Shown piece by piece: positions 26,726-36,508 of a stretch of 64,000 nucleotides of DNA. A program made the position numbers and the translations under genes. How positions within the stretch are numbered: position 1 is the stretch's first letter; every line of letters begins with the position of its first letter. Location of the stretch: NCBI RefSeq assembly GCF_014850975.1, contig NZ_JACXST010000001.1:806001-870000 (forward strand), read 5' to 3'. The stretch comes from Methylomonas fluvii (GTDB lineage: Bacteria; Pseudomonadota; Gammaproteobacteria; Methylococcales; Methylomonadaceae). Below the pieces are notes generated by a model that was not told the origin of the DNA, did not search any database, and saw only the letters and a list, made by a program, of their open reading frames with translations.

Positions 26726-27646
26726 TCAGGCCTTTTTGTTTAAGGCTTCTTTAGCCAGTTCGCCGATGCCGCCCAGCGCGCCGATGACGCTGGAGGCTTC
26801 CAGTGGCATAAAAATCAGCTTGCTGTTGTTGGCTGAGGCGACGTCTTTCAAGGATTCGATATATTTTTGCGCCACGAAATAATTGATGGCTTGCACGTCG
26901 CCCTTGGAGATGGCTTCGGACACCATCATCGTGGCGCGGGCTTCCGCTTCCGCCAGACGTTCGCGGGCTTCGGCGTCGCGGAACGCGGCTTCTTTACGGC
27001 CTTCCGCATCCAAAATCGCGCCTTGTTTCAATCCCTCGGCTTTCAAGATTTCCGCTTGCCGCAAACCTTCTGCTTCCAGAATCTGTGCGCGTTTTTCCCG
27101 CTCGGCTTTCATTTGCCGGGCCATGGAATCCACCAAATCTTTGGGCGGGGCAATGTCCTTGATTTCGATACGGGTGACTTTAATGCCCCACGGTGAGGTG
27201 GCCTCGTCGACCACGTTTAGCAGGCGGGCGTTGATTTCGTCGCGGCGCGACAGCAGTTCGTCCAGGTCCATCGAACCCATCACGGTGCGGATATTGGTCA
27301 TCACCAGATTGATCACCGCCACGTCCAGGAAATTGACCTCATAGGCTGCTTTGGCAGCATCCATGATCTGGTAAAAAATCACCCCGTCCACCCGCACCAT
27401 CGCGTTGTCTTTGGTAATCACCTCTTGCGACGGCACGTCCAGCACCTGTTCCATCATATTCAGCTTGCGGCCGATGCGGTCGATGATCGGCATGATGATA
27501 TTTAAGCCGGGCGTCAAAGTCGCGGTATATTTACCGAAGCGTTCGACGGTGTACTCCATGCCTTGCGGAACAGATTTAACGCTCATGAACACCATCAAAA
27601 CCGCAAATACCAACAACATTATTGCGAATAAACCAAAGCCGCCCAT
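26726..27646 (-). CDS. SPFH/stomatin-family protein (QmcA-like)
   Basis: 306 aa. N-terminal membrane anchor (residues 4-24), SPFH domain ([23 protein letters not shown]-like [17 protein letters not shown]) and a long Ala/Glu/Arg-rich coiled coil with repeated [18 protein letters not shown] units, ending in a C-terminal region typical of QmcA. Organises membrane microdomains and protease complexes in other bacteria. Paired with an NfeD gene. Confidence 0.92.
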   Translation of the reverse strand: MGGFGLFAIMLLVFAVLMVFMSVKSVPQGMEYTVERFGKYTATLTPGLNIIMPIIDRIGRKLNMMEQVLDVPSQEVITKDNAMVRVDGVIFYQIMDAAKAAYEVNFLDVAVINLVMTNIRTVMGSMDLDELLSRRDEINARLLNVVDEATSPWGIKVTRIEIKDIAPPKDLVDSMARQMKAEREKRAQILEAEGLRQAEILKAEGLKQGAILDAEGRKEAAFRDAEARERLAEAEARATMMVSEAISKGDVQAINYFVAQKYIESLKDVASANNSKLIFMPLEASSVIGALGGIGELAKEALNKKA

Positions 27647-27747
27647 AGCGCCTCCTAAATTATGAAAATGAATTGTGTATTGCCAACGGTCACGCGGCTA
27701 ATAATAATGTATGTCTCTTTAACTTGCTGGAAACAGGGTTCCGATTC

Positions 27748-28011
27748 ATGAATACTTTGATCTACTACAGTTTTAACGTAATGATATTGGCGGTGGTTAT
27801 ATTGATCATCGGCATGATCAAACCCAAGTGGATACTGCTGTGGATGGACAAACCCGGCCGCCTGCCTATCATCGCCATTGCCGGCGCCATATTCATGGCT
27901 GGCGCGGTGATGTTCGGCGAAGGCAATAAACAAAAACAGCAGGAACAAGCCGCGGCCGCGGCCAAGCAACCCGCGCAAAAAGGTGGTGAAGAAGTGCCGG
28001 ATTTACATTAA
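27748..28011 (+). CDS. Small two-helix membrane protein
   Basis: 87 aa from the ATG at 27748. Two hydrophobic helices (about residues 8-26 and 41-58) joined by the basic loop KPKWILLWMDKPGR, then a soluble Gln/Ala/Lys-rich tail (KQKQQEQAAAAAKQ) ending EEVPDLH. No family recognised. Divergent from qmcA. Confidence 0.7.
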   Translation: MNTLIYYSFNVMILAVVILIIGMIKPKWILLWMDKPGRLPIIAIAGAIFMAGAVMFGEGNKQKQQEQAAAAAKQPAQKGGEEVPDLH

Positions 28012-28122
28012 TCCATCGAATGAGTTCGCGCTGCAAATTTCGCTTTTTGCTTCCCTCACTCCTGCCCGCTCCCTGATGGCTATCAAGCAGGTATGCTGAA
28101 ATTTGCGGTAGGAAAGGTATAT

Positions 28123-30081
28123 TTAAACTCTAAAGCGCGCGACCAACTTTTTTAAAACCTGCAAATCGCCGGCTTCGCTGTCGGCTTGGTAGCGTAAGCG
28201 AATATAAAGCGCGGTGATCCGCTCAATGGCTTCGGCCAAATCCGGGCGCAATTTTTTGGCGCGCTCGGCGACGGTTTGGGGGCCGTCGCCAATTTCAATG
28301 CTTAAGCCGGCTTTAGCGAACTTGGCGCAGAACTGCCGGTACAAGCGCAACGCCGGATCTTGGCGGCGCCGGTTCGGCCGCAACAAGCGCCAAGCCACGA
28401 CACCACCGATGCCCGCCACGCTAATCACCAGCCAATAGCCAAGCTTGACGAAATTATCGATGCCTAAGCTCTGTAAAAACGCTTTCTGATTAACCGTGTC
28501 GTAGTTGATGACCCAGCGTTGCCAGTTGTAATCGACGCTTTGCCAAAGTTGCCGACCGCGTTGCAGCCAGGATAAGGTCTTGGCATCGAGTTGCACCGGG
28601 CTGAAATTCACCGCGCCGCTGGCGATTTGTAAATCCACATTCACGCCGCGCTCGATGCGCTCCGGGGCGATGGCGGCGGTCGGATCGAATCTAACCCAGC
28701 CGCGTCCTTCCAGCCAGGCTTCCGCCCAGGCATGGGCATCGGCTTGCCTGATTTCCAGAAAGCCGCCAACTTCATTGATCTGCCCACCTTGATAACCGCC
28801 CACCACTCGCGCCGGAATCTCCGCCACCCGCAGCAAATACACGAAGGCCGTGGCGTAATGGCCGCAAAACCCGGCGCGGCGCTCGAACAAAAACGTCTCT
28901 ATGGGTTTATCCGGCATCGCCTCTGGGCTAAGGGTGTAATGAAAATTTTCCTGGCGGAAATGTTGTAACAAATTACCGATGAACAATTCGGGCCGGGCTT
29001 GCTTGCCTTGTAACTGCTTAACCAGCTCGACCACTCTGTCAGAAGGTTTACCGGGCAATTGCAGGTTTTCCTTGCGCTCGGTTTTACTGATGCCGCCGCT
29101 GTTATAGCTAGGCGACGAGCTAATCTGGTACTCGGCACGGTCGCCGGGGTTTTTATTAGTGATTAGCTGATATAAACCGTTGCGGCGTAACCCGCCGCCA
29201 AACTCGGTGGGCATCTCCAGCGCAAACACCCAGTTTTGCTTTTGCGGCTCCATCATCAGCGTATAGGCGTAGCTCGGATCGCTGAACGTGGGTTGATCCG
29301 GGTTGTTCTCGCGGCCTAACACCGGCGGCGCGCGCCAACTTACTCCGTCGGTACTGGCGTAAATAGGTCCGCGCCAATAGCGCTGCGCGGGCGGCGGCAG
29401 TTCACCGTCAAATTTGACCCGAAACACCAGTTCCGGCGAAAGACTTAATTCGGCAATCGAACCCGGTTCCAAGGTATTACTCAGGCCGCTTTTGGCATGA
29501 ATATCATCGTCCAGCCAACTCCAGTGCGGCGCTTCCAGACGCGGAAACAACACAAACAACACCAGGGCCAACGGCAGGCTTTGTAGAATAATCGCTGCCG
29601 AGGTTTTTAATGCCGCCAGGGTTTGCGGCGTGTGACTGTTTTGCGTAATCAAGGTGGCCAGCAAGACCCCGCACACCAGTAGGATATAAAGCGCCATCAA
29701 GATACTTTCTTCGTACAAAAACTGGGTGACGGCGACGATAAAAGCCAGATAAACGATCACATACACATCGCGCCGGCCATGAATTTCCAGCAACTTCAAA
29801 CCCAAGGCCACGACGAATAGGCTGGTGCCGGCATCGCGGCCGAATACCGAGTGCTGCTGGCTGTATAACAAGCCTATTCCCAGCAGCATCAATAAAAACA
29901 CGCCAAACCGGTTTGGCAAATAGCGGGGTTGCCAAATACTCAGCAAGCGCCAAAGCAGCAGCAGGGTAAAAAAACTGAACAATACCGGCGGAATATGCCA
30001 GGCATGCGGCAAGGTAATCAGGCCTATCGAACCCAACATAAACAACATCAGCCGCGTGGAGGGTAGAAAAGGCATGCTCAA
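28123..30081 (-). CDS. TgpA-like membrane transglutaminase
   Basis: 652 aa. Five or six N-terminal membrane helices (DUF3488, to about residue 190), a periplasmic transglutaminase-like domain with the Cys-His-Asp triad (RAGFCGHYATAFVYLLR, then DAHAWAEAWLEG and WVRFDPTAA), one more membrane helix (LGYWLVISVAGIGGVVAW) and a C-terminal cytoplasmic DUF4129-like tail. Third gene of a MoxR-DUF58-transglutaminase operon; the start overlaps the previous stop (ATGA). Confidence 0.93.
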   Translation of the reverse strand: MSMPFLPSTRLMLFMLGSIGLITLPHAWHIPPVLFSFFTLLLLWRLLSIWQPRYLPNRFGVFLLMLLGIGLLYSQQHSVFGRDAGTSLFVVALGLKLLEIHGRRDVYVIVYLAFIVAVTQFLYEESILMALYILLVCGVLLATLITQNSHTPQTLAALKTSAAIILQSLPLALVLFVLFPRLEAPHWSWLDDDIHAKSGLSNTLEPGSIAELSLSPELVFRVKFDGELPPPAQRYWRGPIYASTDGVSWRAPPVLGRENNPDQPTFSDPSYAYTLMMEPQKQNWVFALEMPTEFGGGLRRNGLYQLITNKNPGDRAEYQISSSPSYNSGGISKTERKENLQLPGKPSDRVVELVKQLQGKQARPELFIGNLLQHFRQENFHYTLSPEAMPDKPIETFLFERRAGFCGHYATAFVYLLRVAEIPARVVGGYQGGQINEVGGFLEIRQADAHAWAEAWLEGRGWVRFDPTAAIAPERIERGVNVDLQIASGAVNFSPVQLDAKTLSWLQRGRQLWQSVDYNWQRWVINYDTVNQKAFLQSLGIDNFVKLGYWLVISVAGIGGVVAWRLLRPNRRRQDPALRLYRQFCAKFAKAGLSIEIGDGPQTVAERAKKLRPDLAEAIERITALYIRLRYQADSEAGDLQVLKKLVARFRV

Positions 30082-31028
30082 AACAGCGCCAAGGCTTGCA
30101 GGCAGTTACGGTAATGCGCGGCGCCGTTGTCTGGCGGCAGACGCAAGCCAGGCAGCACCAAGCCGTAGCGTAAACCGGTCTGTTCAGCGTCCACCACCCA
30201 ACGACATAGCTGGCTGAGACGTTCTTCGGTGTGATGTCCTGGTGCCTGTTGATAATCCAGCCACAATTCGCTGGCACTGGCGCCGCTGTAATGTTTACTG
30301 TGCACGCCCTGGCCTTTGGCAAAGGCTTTCCAATGGATTTGCCGAATCGCGTCGCCGCGTTGATAGACTCTTACCCCTTCAAACTCATCGCCGCGGCGGC
30401 GATTTTGGCCGGGCTTATCCTGACCGCCGTCGCTATCCGGAAACGGCAGTAGTTTGCTGGCCGGCTTGGGATACACCAGCAAAGGACTATCGAAACGCAA
30501 GGGCGCCCAAGCCCGAAATAAACCTAAGGGGTAGGTGCTGGATAGGGTCAGCGTACCCGGCAATAGCCAGCCGCGGTGCGGGGTGGATTGATATAGCGTG
30601 ATGGTTTGGGTTTGCTCGGCGGCCAAGCTTATCGATAACTCGGATTGCAAAGCCAAATCCAACGCAAAGCGCGGCTGCGAACCGGGATTACTGATCTGGA
30701 AATTAAACGGTCCGGCCTGGCCGGCAAACACCGCTTGCTGCCGCGCGGGCTGAATCGTTAATCCGGCCAAGGCTTTGAAGCTGTGCAGGATGGTCACGAA
30801 AAAAATGCTGGCCAGCAAAAATCCCAGTAAATAAGCCAGATTATTGTTGTAGACAAAGCCGATCAGCACCAGCAACAGAATCAACAACACAAATGCCAAA
30901 CCGCGTCGCGTCGGCAAAATAAATACCCGCCGCTGCGTCAATACAATCGGTCCTTGGGTCGGCGCCTCGCCGGTAAAAAAGCGCGACAGTTTAAAGCGCT
31001 GTTTTAAGGATAAGGCCGCTTCGTTCAA
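30078..31028 (-). CDS. DUF58 protein
   Basis: 316 aa. Two membrane helices (about residues 42-85), then a soluble domain with the DUF58 signature GDEFEGVRVYQRGDAIRQIHWKAFAK (split here) near residue 215-240. DUF58 proteins are vWA-like partners of MoxR ATPases. Overlaps both neighbours by four bases. Confidence 0.93.
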   Translation of the reverse strand: MNEAALSLKQRFKLSRFFTGEAPTQGPIVLTQRRVFILPTRRGLAFVLLILLLVLIGFVYNNNLAYLLGFLLASIFFVTILHSFKALAGLTIQPARQQAVFAGQAGPFNFQISNPGSQPRFALDLALQSELSISLAAEQTQTITLYQSTPHRGWLLPGTLTLSSTYPLGLFRAWAPLRFDSPLLVYPKPASKLLPFPDSDGGQDKPGQNRRRGDEFEGVRVYQRGDAIRQIHWKAFAKGQGVHSKHYSGASASELWLDYQQAPGHHTEERLSQLCRWVVDAEQTGLRYGLVLPGLRLPPDNGAAHYRNCLQALALF

Positions 31029-31930
31029 AGTACCGGTACGTGTTTGAGAATGGGCGCGACGATGGCGGCCGAATCGTTGGCGCCCACGTTCAAACGATGC
31101 CCGGCCACTGCCGGCAAAACCGCTTGCAGATCTTCCGGCAACACGGCCTTGCGCTTGTCAATAAGAGCCCATGCCTTGGCGGCGGCCAACAATCCCAGTC
31201 CGGCCCGCGGCGACAAACCGCTGGCAAAGTCCGTGGATTGGCGGCTGAACGCCAGAATGGCTTGCAGATAATCCAGCAAGGCCGGCGATACGTGTACCTG
31301 ATCCGCCGCCTGTTGCAAATCGGCCAACTGCGCGGGTAGTAAAGCCGCCGGCAGCTCGTCGATCAAGACATGTCTAGGTTGACCGCTCAGCAGCTCCCGT
31401 TCGGCTTGCCGGCTGGGGTAACCCAACTCGACACGCATCAAAAACCGGTCGACTTGCGACTCCGGCAACGGAAAGGTGCCGATCTGGTGCGCCGGATTTT
31501 GCGTAGCGATGACAAAAAACGGTTGAGGCAAGGGGTAAGTTCGGCCTTCTACCGTCACCTGCCGTTCTTCCATCGCTTCCAACAAGGCGCTTTGCGCCTT
31601 GGGCGTGGCCCGGTTGATCTCGTCGGCCAGGATCATTTGCTTAAAAATCGGCCCAGGGTGAAAACTGAATAACTGCTGATGGGCGTCGAATACTGACGAA
31701 CCGACGATGTCGGCCGGCAAAATATCGCTGGTGAATTGAATCCGCTGATATTCCAGACCAAACAAGCGCGCCAGCGTGTGTGAGAGGGTGGTTTTGCCGA
31801 CACCGGGAATGTCCTCGATCAGTAAATGCCCGCGCGCTAATAAGCAGCAAACGGCTAGGCGAATTTGTGATTGTTTACCGAGAATGACTTGATTGGCGGC
31901 GGCGAGTAAGTGGTCGAGAGCAAGGTCCAT
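31025..31930 (-). CDS. MoxR-family AAA+ ATPase
   Basis: 301 aa. Walker A IPGVGKTT (41-48), Walker B ILADEINRATPKAQSALLEAMEE region, sensor region ATQNPAHQIGTFPLPESQVDRF. Chaperone-like ATPase that acts on the vWA-type partner encoded downstream. The name comes from a methanol dehydrogenase cluster, but the DUF58/transglutaminase neighbours mark this as the general type. Confidence 0.94.
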   Translation of the reverse strand: MDLALDHLLAAANQVILGKQSQIRLAVCCLLARGHLLIEDIPGVGKTTLSHTLARLFGLEYQRIQFTSDILPADIVGSSVFDAHQQLFSFHPGPIFKQMILADEINRATPKAQSALLEAMEERQVTVEGRTYPLPQPFFVIATQNPAHQIGTFPLPESQVDRFLMRVELGYPSRQAERELLSGQPRHVLIDELPAALLPAQLADLQQAADQVHVSPALLDYLQAILAFSRQSTDFASGLSPRAGLGLLAAAKAWALIDKRKAVLPEDLQAVLPAVAGHRLNVGANDSAAIVAPILKHVPVL

Positions 31931-32076
31931 TGTGCAAAAAGCTAGAAATGTCGATGAATCGAGTATAGATCAGCTTGGTTGCACCTGCTATCGGCTTCAT
32001 TGTATAAACTAGGCATTGACTATCCGGCCAACAGAAGCCGGTTATTAAACCATGCAGCCCTGCTGCGGAGAGCACC

Positions 32077-32418
32077 ATGAAAGACTATACCGATGTACGC
32101 GACCAACTATTGAATATGCTGGAAGACCTGGACGACAGGCTGGGGAAAATCACCGAAGACGTCAGACACACCGATAAGCCGCTGGCCCAGGACTTTTCCG
32201 AACAGGCCGTCGAAACCGAAAATGACGAAGTATTGGACGCCTTGGGCAATGCCACGCGCGACGAAGTCGAAAAAATTAAACAAGCCATCTCCCGTATCGA
32301 TGCCGGCACCTACGGCATTTGCCTGAGCTGCGGCGAACCCATAAAAATGGAACGCTTGGCTGCGGTACCCTACGCCAATCAATGTATTCACTGCGCCGAA
32401 AAAAGCCAGCACCGCTAG
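32077..32418 (+). CDS. DksA/TraR-family zinc-finger protein
   Basis: 113 aa. N-terminal coiled coil (to about residue 75) and C-terminal C4 zinc finger: Cys82, Cys85 (CLSC), Cys103, Cys106 (CIHC). Proteins of this family enter the RNA polymerase secondary channel. It is shorter than DksA itself (about 150 aa). The coiled-coil tip lacks an obvious DxxDxA motif, so it is a paralogue rather than dksA. GGAGAG precedes the start. Confidence 0.88.
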   Translation: MKDYTDVRDQLLNMLEDLDDRLGKITEDVRHTDKPLAQDFSEQAVETENDEVLDALGNATRDEVEKIKQAISRIDAGTYGICLSCGEPIKMERLAAVPYANQCIHCAEKSQHR

Positions 32419-32534
32419 GCCGGTCCACCACGCACTAGCATAAGGGTTGATGCCATGCAGGAATAAGCCGGCCGGTTTTGAATTGTGTACTATCCTTGCC
32501 GACGATCATTCCTTTTATTGTTGGGACATAAATC

Positions 32535-33572
32535 ATGGATATCGCCGAACTCTTGACCTTTTCCGTCAAAAACAAAGCCTCCGACTTGCATCTTTCCGCC
32601 GGCTTGCCGCCGATGATTCGGGTGGACGGCGACATCCGCCGCATCAATATCCCATCCTTAAATCATAAGGAAGTTCATGCGCTGATTTACGACATCATGA
32701 ACGACAAGCAGCGCCGCGATTACGAAGAGTTTCTGGAAACCGACTTCTCGTTCGCGCTGCCCGGCGTGGCCCGCTTCCGGGTGAACGCATTCAATCAGGA
32801 TAGAGGCGCCGGCGCGGTATTCCGGACCATTCCGTCCAAGGTGTTAACCCTGGAAGACCTGGATGCACCAAAGTTTTTTGCGGAGCTGTGTACCAAACCG
32901 CGCGGCCTGATTCTGGTCACCGGCCCGACCGGTTCCGGTAAGTCCACCACGCTGGCGGCGATGGTGAATCACATTAATACCAACGATTACGCGCACATCC
33001 TGACCGTCGAAGACCCTATCGAGTTTGTCCACGAAAGCCAGAAATGCCTGATCAACCAGCGCGAAGTACATCGCGATACCTTAGGTTTCAACGAAGCCTT
33101 GCGCTCGGCACTGCGGGAAGACCCGGACATCATTCTGGTGGGTGAGATGCGGGATTTGGAAACCATCCGCCTGGCCTTGACCGCTGCGGAAACCGGACAC
33201 TTGGTGTTCGGCACGCTGCATACCACCTCGGCCGCGAAAACCATAGACCGGATTATCGACGTGTTCCCCGCCGCCGAAAAAGATATGATCCGGGCCATGC
33301 TGTCCGAATCCTTGCAGGCGGTTATCTCGCAAACGCTGTTGAAAAAAGTCGGCGGCGGCCGGATTGCCGCACACGAAATCATGGTCGGCACGCCGGCCAT
33401 CCGTAACTTGATCCGCGAAGCCAAGGTGGCGCAGATGTATTCCGCGATCCAAACCGGCCGCAAGGACGGCATGCAGACCCTGGACCAAAACCTAAAAGAA
33501 TTGGTCGACAAAGGCTTGATTACCGCGAAAGGCGCGATGGTCAAAGCCGTCAACAAAGATATGTTCCGTTAA
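32535..33572 (+). CDS. pilT: PilT, type IV pilus retraction ATPase
   Basis: 345 aa. N-terminal PAS-like domain (ASDLHLSAGLPPMIRVDG), Walker A GPTGSGKST (130-138), Asp and Walker B boxes (LTVEDPIEFVH, ALREDPDIILVGEMRD), His box (GHLVFGTLHTTSAAKTIDRIID, split) and the retraction-linked AIRNLIREAK motif. Depolymerises the pilus for twitching motility. Confidence 0.97.
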   Translation: MDIAELLTFSVKNKASDLHLSAGLPPMIRVDGDIRRINIPSLNHKEVHALIYDIMNDKQRRDYEEFLETDFSFALPGVARFRVNAFNQDRGAGAVFRTIPSKVLTLEDLDAPKFFAELCTKPRGLILVTGPTGSGKSTTLAAMVNHINTNDYAHILTVEDPIEFVHESQKCLINQREVHRDTLGFNEALRSALREDPDIILVGEMRDLETIRLALTAAETGHLVFGTLHTTSAAKTIDRIIDVFPAAEKDMIRAMLSESLQAVISQTLLKKVGGGRIAAHEIMVGTPAIRNLIREAKVAQMYSAIQTGRKDGMQTLDQNLKELVDKGLITAKGAMVKAVNKDMFR

Positions 33573-33587
33573 ATTTTAGGAGGCGTC

Positions 33588-34721
33588 ATGGACTTTAAAG
33601 CCCTATTGGCCCTGATGGTGGAAAAGAAAGCGTCCGACCTGTTTATCACCGCGGGCCGGCCGCCGTCGATGAAAGTTAACGGCAAGGTCGTCGAAGTGTC
33701 CAAAACCGTTTTAACTAGCGAACAGACCATGATGCTGGTCCTCAGCATCATGTCGCAACGCCAACGCGACGAGTTTGAAAACACTCACGAATGCCAGTTT
33801 GCCTTAAGCGCCCACAGTCTTGGACGGTTCCGGGTCAGCGCCTTCACCCAACGCGACTCGGCTGGCATGGTGTTGCGCCGCATCGAAACCACCATCCCCA
33901 GCGCCGAGGAATTGCACCTGCCGCCGGTGTTGAAAGAATTGATCATGTACAAGCGCGGTCTGGTGATGTTTGTCGGTGCCACCGGTACCGGTAAATCCAC
34001 CTCGCTGGCGGCCTTGATTCGGCACCGCAACGAAAACAGCAGCGGCCATATCATTTCCATCGAAGACCCTATCGAGTTTATCCATCCGCACAAGGGCTGC
34101 ATCATTACCCAGCGCGAAGTGGGCCTGGATACCGAGTCGTTTGAAGTGGCGTTAAAAAACACGCTGAGGCAAGCCCCAGACGTGATTTTGATCGGCGAGG
34201 TCAGGAGCAGGGATACCATGCAACACGCCATCACCTTCGCGGAAACCGGCCATTTGTGCGTTTGTACCCTGCACGCCAATAACGCCAACCAGGCCTTAGA
34301 CCGCATTCTGCATTTTTTCCCGGAAGAAATGCACAGCCAGCTGTTCATGGATTTGTCTTTGAATCTGCGCGGCATCGTCGCCCAACAATTAATTCAACGC
34401 GCCGACGGCAAGGGCCGCTACCCGGCTATCGAAATTCTGTTGAATACGCCTTTGGTGTCGGACATGATCCGCAAGGGCGAAGTACACAAATTAAAAGAAC
34501 TGATGAAAAGCTCGCGCGAGCATGGCATGCAGACTTTCGACCAAGCGCTTTACGATCTGTATACGGCCGGTAAAATTGGTTACGATGACGCGTTGCACGC
34601 TGCCGACTCCCGTAACGAGGTGCGCCTGATGATTAAACTGGGCGCAGAAAACGTCAATTTCGAAACCGCCGGCATGACCCTGGCCGAAAACGACGACGAG
34701 GGAGGCAGTCTTTTTAAATAA
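33588..34721 (+). CDS. pilU: PilU, PilT-dependent accessory retraction ATPase
   Basis: 377 aa. Same layout as PilT: ASDLFITAGRPPSMKVNG, Walker A ATGTGKST region (131-138), ISIEDPIEFIH, APDVILIGEVRSRD. The acidic tail (ENDDEGGSLFK) and SDMIRKGEVHKLKE in place of the AIRNLIRE motif mark it as PilU. Starts 15 bp after pilT with an AGGAGG-type ribosome-binding site. Confidence 0.95.
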   Translation: MDFKALLALMVEKKASDLFITAGRPPSMKVNGKVVEVSKTVLTSEQTMMLVLSIMSQRQRDEFENTHECQFALSAHSLGRFRVSAFTQRDSAGMVLRRIETTIPSAEELHLPPVLKELIMYKRGLVMFVGATGTGKSTSLAALIRHRNENSSGHIISIEDPIEFIHPHKGCIITQREVGLDTESFEVALKNTLRQAPDVILIGEVRSRDTMQHAITFAETGHLCVCTLHANNANQALDRILHFFPEEMHSQLFMDLSLNLRGIVAQQLIQRADGKGRYPAIEILLNTPLVSDMIRKGEVHKLKELMKSSREHGMQTFDQALYDLYTAGKIGYDDALHAADSRNEVRLMIKLGAENVNFETAGMTLAENDDEGGSLFK

Positions 34722-34738
34722 CCCTGGATATAGCTCGC

Positions 34739-35920
34739 TTGTATACTTTTAACGCCCGTAAAGTTTCGCTAAAAAGTGCCGGTTCGGCACTGTTAATAAC
34801 ACTTCTAGCCGGCTGCGCCTCGCAGCCGCCGGCCGGTGATAAAGCCAATAATCGCGTCCGCACACCCACCCAACAAACGGCTCCCCACCAATCGCGTCAA
34901 GCTACGCCTGATCTAAGGCCGTTCGCCAGCGTCGGCGGCTATCACGCCACAGCAGTCACCGGTGATTACGCCGGCTACCCGGCCTTGAACCAATTCATCG
35001 AACAGATGGTGCAAAAGCACGGTTTCAACCGCGAATATCTGCAAGGCTTGTTCTCGCAGGCCAAACGCAAGCAATGGACGCTGGATTATCTAGCCAAATC
35101 CGATCAGGGCATGAAAGGCAAACCCAGCAAAGGCGGCTGGACCCGCTATCGCGCACAATTTCTGGACGACCGGCACATCAACGCCGGCATCAGCTTCTGG
35201 CAACAACATCACGCAACGCTGCAACGCGCCAGCCAGCAATACGGCGTACCTGCAGAATACATCCTGGGCATCATGGCGGTGGAAACCACCTTTGGCAGCT
35301 TCGTCGGCAACCATAGAATCATCGATGCCTTGACCACCTTGGGCTTTGACTATCAGCGCCGTGGCGAATATTTCCGCAGTGAACTGGAAAACTTTCTGGT
35401 CATGACCCGCAGCGAGGGCCTGGACCCCGGCAAACCGGTCGGCTCCTTCGCCGGTGCGATGGGCCTGGGCCAATTCATGCCCAGCAGTTTTCTGCAGTGG
35501 GCGGTGGATTTTAACGGCGACGGCCGCCGCGACCTGTGGAACCCGGACGACGTCATCGGCAGCGTCGCCAATTATTTTGTCCAACACGGCTGGCAGCCAG
35601 GCCAACCCATCGTCTCGGCGATACGCGGCAGCTTCAGCGGCATAGACAGCCTGGAACCCGGCGCTGATCATGCTTACCCCTTGGATACCTTGGTTAAAGC
35701 TGGAGTAGAGCCGGCTGATGCCTGTAGTTGTGATTATCCGTTGCGATTGTTATTGCTCAGACATCAAAGCAAAGATGAGTATTTACTGGGCCACCCCAAC
35801 TTTTACGCGATCACCCGGTACAACCAGAGCACGCATTACGCCATGGCGGTGCATGAGTTGGCTTTGGCGATTAAGAGGGGGTATCAGAGGGTAGCCGGGT
35901 CGCGCGATATTGCTGGCTAG
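34739..35920 (+). CDS. Lytic murein transglycosylase B (MltB-like lipoprotein)
   Basis: 393 aa from a TTG start at 34739; no in-frame ATG is available before the lipoprotein signal. Lipobox LLAGC (about Cys26). Catalytic Glu in ILGIMAVETTFGSFVGNHR, followed by FAGAMGLGQFMPSSF and DFNGDGRRDLWNPDDVIGSVANYF, the MltB pattern. Cleaves peptidoglycan to 1,6-anhydro products at the outer membrane. Downstream of pilTU, a frequent arrangement because pili need wall openings. Confidence 0.92.
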   Translation: MYTFNARKVSLKSAGSALLITLLAGCASQPPAGDKANNRVRTPTQQTAPHQSRQATPDLRPFASVGGYHATAVTGDYAGYPALNQFIEQMVQKHGFNREYLQGLFSQAKRKQWTLDYLAKSDQGMKGKPSKGGWTRYRAQFLDDRHINAGISFWQQHHATLQRASQQYGVPAEYILGIMAVETTFGSFVGNHRIIDALTTLGFDYQRRGEYFRSELENFLVMTRSEGLDPGKPVGSFAGAMGLGQFMPSSFLQWAVDFNGDGRRDLWNPDDVIGSVANYFVQHGWQPGQPIVSAIRGSFSGIDSLEPGADHAYPLDTLVKAGVEPADACSCDYPLRLLLLRHQSKDEYLLGHPNFYAITRYNQSTHYAMAVHELALAIKRGYQRVAGSRDIAG

Positions 35921-35937
35921 TTTGTATTTGTGTCGCT

Positions 35938-36104
35938 GGCGAGACGGCTGGGTTTAACGTCGGTTTCACGAAAAATATCCTTGTTTTTCGTCCTTCGGGG
36001 GCGAGCGCATGCAAATCGGCTATCCTGCCGAATTGTCGGCCCGACAGCCTAGTAACTTTTCTTTGTTTGGCCAAAGAAAAGTCACCAAAAGAATCCATCG
36101 AAGT
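35938..36104 (+). repeat. Dispersed repeat, copy B
   Basis: Modules match copy A in order: GACGGCTGGGTTTAACGTCGG, TCGGCCCGACAGCCTAG, a 10-bp stem (acttttcttt / aaagaaaagt, 36055-36064 with 36073-36082) and CACCAAAAGAATCC. It carries an extra segment of about 60 bp between the first two modules. Confidence 0.75.
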
Positions 36105-36349
36105 GCACCTGATAGGAATCAATAGTCAATATGTTAAAGTTCAAATTTAGCATAACGTAAATGTTAGGGTTGTTGCCTTGCAGCAGCCATGCTCTATCCC
36201 GCATGGAGAGCGGTCTGATCAGAGTTCTCCGCCAGGCCCCACAAAATATTAGAGCGTGCTAATCTATACTTGCTTTGGATGTTAGACCATGGCGAATTAA
36301 GTTAGACTCTGGCTGCATTTGCTTACGCTGACGATTAACCAACGACAAA

Positions 36350-36505
36350 AGGAGCTAGCTTTGCCAACCCGACGGGTCGGCAAGTCCCAGCGATTGCGCG
36401 GCTCAGCATCTTAAGGGCCTTCGCCGCAATATCGTTCGAAAACAGAGAATCTGCAAATTATTGGGAAATTAACGAAGCCCACCGGTTCATCGGGTGGGAG
36501 GAGCA
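36350..36505 (+). promoter_or_regulatory. Structured 5' leader of the CheW-CZB gene
   Basis: A hairpin ttgccaaccc-gac-gggtcggcaa (36361-36383, one mismatch) is followed by a helix attgcg/cgcaat (36393-36398 with 36425-36430) closing an internal region. A third stem cccacc/ggtggg (about 36479-36498) ends in the GGGAGGAG ribosome-binding site and could mask it. It matches no riboswitch I can name. Confidence 0.45.
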
Positions 36506-36508
36506 AGC

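Larger units (their letters stand above)
35921..36508. other. 588-bp gap: dispersed repeat and structured leader
   Basis: No gene supported. The first half holds dispersed repeat copy B; the second half (from about 36340) has several strong hairpins and probably forms the 5' leader of the CheW-CZB gene. Confidence 0.7.

Noticed and set aside
31025..31930. MoxR as a sign of a methanol dehydrogenase (mox) cluster
   Set aside because: Neighbours are DUF58 and a transglutaminase, not mxaFJGI; this is the general MoxR type.
32077..32418. Calling this gene dksA
   Set aside because: Too short, and the coiled-coil tip lacks a clear DxxDxA motif; assigned only to the DksA/TraR family.
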